A DNA stretch of 64,000 nt from assembly GCA_002731775.1 (NCBI GenBank), contig PCCP01000104.1, forward strand, positions 1 through 64,000, written 5' to 3'. This stretch comes from Gammaproteobacteria bacterium (GTDB lineage: Bacteria; Pseudomonadota; Gammaproteobacteria; Pseudomonadales; Pseudohongiellaceae). Positions 61,496 through 64,000 of this stretch are shown here, one piece after another. The notes beneath the pieces are model-generated. The model made no database searches. It worked only from the letters and a program-made list of their open reading frames with translations, and was not told where the DNA came from. A program made the translations under genes and the position numbers. Numbering within the stretch: the stretch's first letter is position 1; every line of letters begins with the position of its first letter.

Positions 61496-63595
61496 ATGTG
61501 GAAGACGATCCTCAAAGTTGTCGGTATCATCGCCCTGTTTCTGGTGCTGCTGATTGTTGGTGCCACCTTTTTTCTTAATAACAACCAGTACAAGTCAGCA
61601 CTACAGGAATCCGCTCTCACCACTCTGGGCTATGAGCTTATTATAGCCGGTGATCTCGACATCAATTTTTTCCCTTCTCTGGCTCTTACCCTCAATGATG
61701 TGCGGCTGAAAAATCCGGCCTTCCCCCAGGAACTGGCCTCAACCTCGGCTGTGTCCCTACGCGTCGATACCCGTAAATTATTCCGCGGACAACTGTTGAT
61801 TCAGGAACTCAGTGCCGACGATTTCCACATCAACTACTATACCGATGCTAACGGCAATAACATCTGGGATGTGGAGCCAACGCTGGTAAACGATATCGAC
61901 GATGAGCAAGGTACTGCATCAATTATCGAAGACGTCGTTGATTCCGCTGTAGCACAGCAAGCCAACAACAATAATGAAATCGTCACGCCTTCTTTCCAAC
62001 GTATCCGCATCTTCAATGCAAGCATCGACATTCAGGATCTAAGCACCGGCACCAGGTTAAGTATCCGTAACCTTGACCTGGACAGCCGCGATACAAATAT
62101 TGAAGGCAGGCCATTCGATCTGAATCTCACCTTCGACTACCTTAACAATGGCATGACGAAACCCATGGCCATGGGATTTCGCAGCAACATCGTTGCCGAC
62201 ATCAACGGTGGCACGGTCAGCATTAGCGACATAAATTTCAACCTCACTCCCATGCTACTTCAAGGCGAAGTACAACTGACCGGTCTTGACAACGAGCCGC
62301 GCATAGATGGAGCACTTCAGTCCAACGAATTTGATCTGGTCGGCTTGCTGGAAACGCTAGGTGTAATCGCTGCCAGTGAAGAATTCACCACTGCCGGTAC
62401 TGCTGCCAAACCGCCACAAGTGGCTATCGCCTTGAACTTTAGCGGCGACCAAAACCAATTAACTATTCCCAGCTTCACCGCTACCATGGGCGTTTCGGAA
62501 CTCCAGGCTGATGCCAGCGTACACTTCGCTACCGCGTTCACTCCCACTAACATCAGTTATGACATTATCCTTAACTCCATCGACCTCACCCCCTTCATGG
62601 CATCTACGGAGACAGATCTCCCACAAATAGACACCGAGGGAACTAGCGAAGCGGCCCCACCGGCTTTCGCCAGCACCGCTGATACAGATCGATCTCTCGA
62701 CACGCCTTTGCCGCTGGATGTACTGACTGGGGTCAATGTACTCGGCGCCATTTCTATCCAGGCAATCACCACCGATAGCCTGGAGTTTCGCGACGTCAAT
62801 ATCTTCACCAATCTGGAAGGCGGCCAGCTGGATATTGAAACCCAGGCCATCTCTATCTTCGGCGGGGCTGTTCAAGGCAACCTGCGTCTGCATGGTGCTG
62901 GCACTGCAGCCGAACTATCCACTGAATTAGTGATTAGTGAAATCGACATCGTCGAGTTAGTACCGATGGTGGCACAACTCGACAGCGTCACTGGCAAGCT
63001 CAATGTGGAAGTGAATTACAGCGCCAGTGGCAGTACCGTCAACGAGATGCTCGCGAGTCTCAGTGGCTCCACTTCCTTCACAGTCACCGAGAACTCCGTA
63101 GACATCGGACTGATTAAGCAAGTATTTACCGCCATCACTGCCCTCAGTCCAGGGGGGGATACGGTGCAGCAATGGCCCGACGTCATCCAGTTTAGCGAAC
63201 TGGGTGGTTTGGTGATCTTCGAGGACGGCATTGCCGCCAATCAACAGCTGAAGCTGCGCATGGATAATTTTGATATCAGCGGCACCGGCGGCATTAACCT
63301 GGCCGAGAAAAACTTCGACTTCGATATGCAATTTACCGTCCTCGGTGAACCGGCCCCGCAAACCATCCAGATCAACGAGCGTTATCACAACGTCCAGTGG
63401 CCGGTAAGCTGCGCAGCCGCCATGTCCGACCAAGTCAGCCAGTACTGTGGACCTGACTTCACCCGGGTCCGGGAAATCTTCACTCAGATGGCCACCAACG
63501 AACTCAGAAATCGCGCTGTCGACAGCCTCATCGATCAGGTGCCGCAACAGTTACAAGACAGCGCCCGCGGCTTGTTGCGCTCCATCCTGAACTAA
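61496..63595 (+). CDS. asmA: AsmA-family protein
   Basis: Inner-membrane-anchored periplasmic protein of the AsmA group, linked in other bacteria to outer-membrane lipid homeostasis and transport across the envelope. The 699-residue product has one membrane helix at about residues 5-27. The AsmA N-terminal domain follows ([30 protein letters not shown]), then a long beta-rich body and the AsmA_2 C-terminal domain ([21 protein letters not shown]). An ATG two codons after a possible TTG is used. Next to mutY, as in Pseudomonas. Confidence 0.93.
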   Translation: MWKTILKVVGIIALFLVLLIVGATFFLNNNQYKSALQESALTTLGYELIIAGDLDINFFPSLALTLNDVRLKNPAFPQELASTSAVSLRVDTRKLFRGQLLIQELSADDFHINYYTDANGNNIWDVEPTLVNDIDDEQGTASIIEDVVDSAVAQQANNNNEIVTPSFQRIRIFNASIDIQDLSTGTRLSIRNLDLDSRDTNIEGRPFDLNLTFDYLNNGMTKPMAMGFRSNIVADINGGTVSISDINFNLTPMLLQGEVQLTGLDNEPRIDGALQSNEFDLVGLLETLGVIAASEEFTTAGTAAKPPQVAIALNFSGDQNQLTIPSFTATMGVSELQADASVHFATAFTPTNISYDIILNSIDLTPFMASTETDLPQIDTEGTSEAAPPAFASTADTDRSLDTPLPLDVLTGVNVLGAISIQAITTDSLEFRDVNIFTNLEGGQLDIETQAISIFGGAVQGNLRLHGAGTAAELSTELVISEIDIVELVPMVAQLDSVTGKLNVEVNYSASGSTVNEMLASLSGSTSFTVTENSVDIGLIKQVFTAITALSPGGDTVQQWPDVIQFSELGGLVIFEDGIAANQQLKLRMDNFDISGTGGINLAEKNFDFDMQFTVLGEPAPQTIQINERYHNVQWPVSCAAAMSDQVSQYCGPDFTRVREIFTQMATNELRNRAVDSLIDQVPQQLQDSARGLLRSILN

Positions 63596-63603
63596 ATTCA
63601 AGC

Positions 63604-64000
63604 GTGACTTCATTCGCCGACAGAGTGCTGGATTGGTATAGCCGCAGGGGACGTCACGATCTCCCCTGGCAGCAAGACCCAAGTCCGTATCGCGTCTGGA
63701 TCTCCGAGATCATGCTGCAACAAACCCAGGTCAAAACGGTTATTCCCTATTATCTCCGCTTCATGGAACGCTTTCCCACGGTTACTGACCTGGCCAGAGC
63801 GAAACCCGACCAAGTGCTGCACCTGTGGACAGGGCTCGGTTATTACGCCAGGGCGAGAAATTTGCACGCTGCCGCCAAGACAGTAGTGGCAGAACAGCAC
63901 GGACATTTCCCCGGTAGTGTGGAAGGACTCATGGAACTCCCTGGTATCGGCAAATCCACTGCCGGCGCTATCCTGGCTCTGGCCCTGAACACAAGAGCAC
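63604..64000 (+). CDS. mutY: A/G-specific adenine glycosylase MutY (5' part, runs off the window)
   Basis: Base-excision glycosylase that removes adenine opposite 8-oxoguanine. It begins with GTG eight bases after the asmA stop. The visible 132 residues contain [26 protein letters not shown], with the catalytic Glu in [10 protein letters not shown], then [12 protein letters not shown] and the helix-hairpin-helix [12 protein letters not shown]. The catalytic Asp, iron-sulfur cluster and 8-oxoG domain lie beyond the end. Confidence 0.95.
   Translation, partial: MTSFADRVLDWYSRRGRHDLPWQQDPSPYRVWISEIMLQQTQVKTVIPYYLRFMERFPTVTDLARAKPDQVLHLWTGLGYYARARNLHAAAKTVVAEQHGHFPGSVEGLMELPGIGKSTAGAILALALNTRA

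Overview
The window is ordinary chromosomal backbone from a gammaproteobacterium. Nearly every gene belongs to a core family, and the protein motifs and gene order are closest to the Pseudomonas-type arrangement. Examples are dapB-carA-carB-greA-yhbY-rlmE-ftsH-folP-glmM-tpiA-secG-tRNA-Leu, mrcA next to pilMNOPQ-aroK-aroB, hslV-hslU-DUF971 followed by ubiE-ubiJ-ubiB-hisI-hisE-tatABC, and typA-thiI-glnA-ntrBC-trmL-secB-rhodanese-gpmI-envC-ctpA-hisFAHB-asmA-mutY. The comparison is from memory. The organism is probably a free-living relative of Pseudomonadales/Cellvibrionales, but I cannot name a genus. I see no prophage, CRISPR array, complete insertion sequence or rRNA operon.

Layout. 1-6.5 kb: a leftward block for RNA methylation, membrane proteolysis, folate, amino sugar, glycolysis and secretion that ends in tRNA-Leu(GAG). 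6.5-13 kb: yhbY (rightward), then leftward greA, carBA and dapB; a strong terminator lies between dapB and carA. 13-18 kb: an accessory patch with an in-frame chimera of an ECF sigma factor and a DUF3379-type protein, a large acyl-CoA dehydrogenase, comF and a short plug-less TonB-receptor-like barrel. 18-27 kb: leftward pilMNOPQ (type IV pilus), aroK, aroB, hemE and folK. 27-36 kb: PBP1A, L31, chorismate mutase, PriA, an FtsN-like SPOR protein and the HslVU protease. 36-42 kb: DUF971, ubiquinone genes ubiE/ubiJ/ubiB, hisI/hisE and tatABC. 42-47.5 kb: leftward dtd, proline iminopeptidase, typA and thiI. 47.5-52 kb: the nitrogen cluster. 52-61 kb: trmL, secB, rhodanese, gpmI, envC, ctpA and hisBHAF. 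61-64 kb: asmA and the start of mutY.

The most interesting module is nitrogen control at 47.6-51.9 kb. The slot that normally holds a class I glnA encodes a eukaryotic-type class II glutamine synthetase. Upstream of it are a near-perfect sigma-54 promoter and two NtrC-type sites 30 bp apart. A terminator follows the gene. ntrBC then has its own consensus NtrC site and a second -24/-12 element. The foreign-class enzyme therefore appears to be wired into the resident NtrBC/sigma-54 circuit.

Other points worth a second look are a 100-bp MITE-like element abutting the hslU stop codon, the sigma/DUF3379 fusion, the plug-less receptor, a terminator/attenuator before carA, and a four-copy 15-bp tandem repeat where a glutaredoxin gene is often found.
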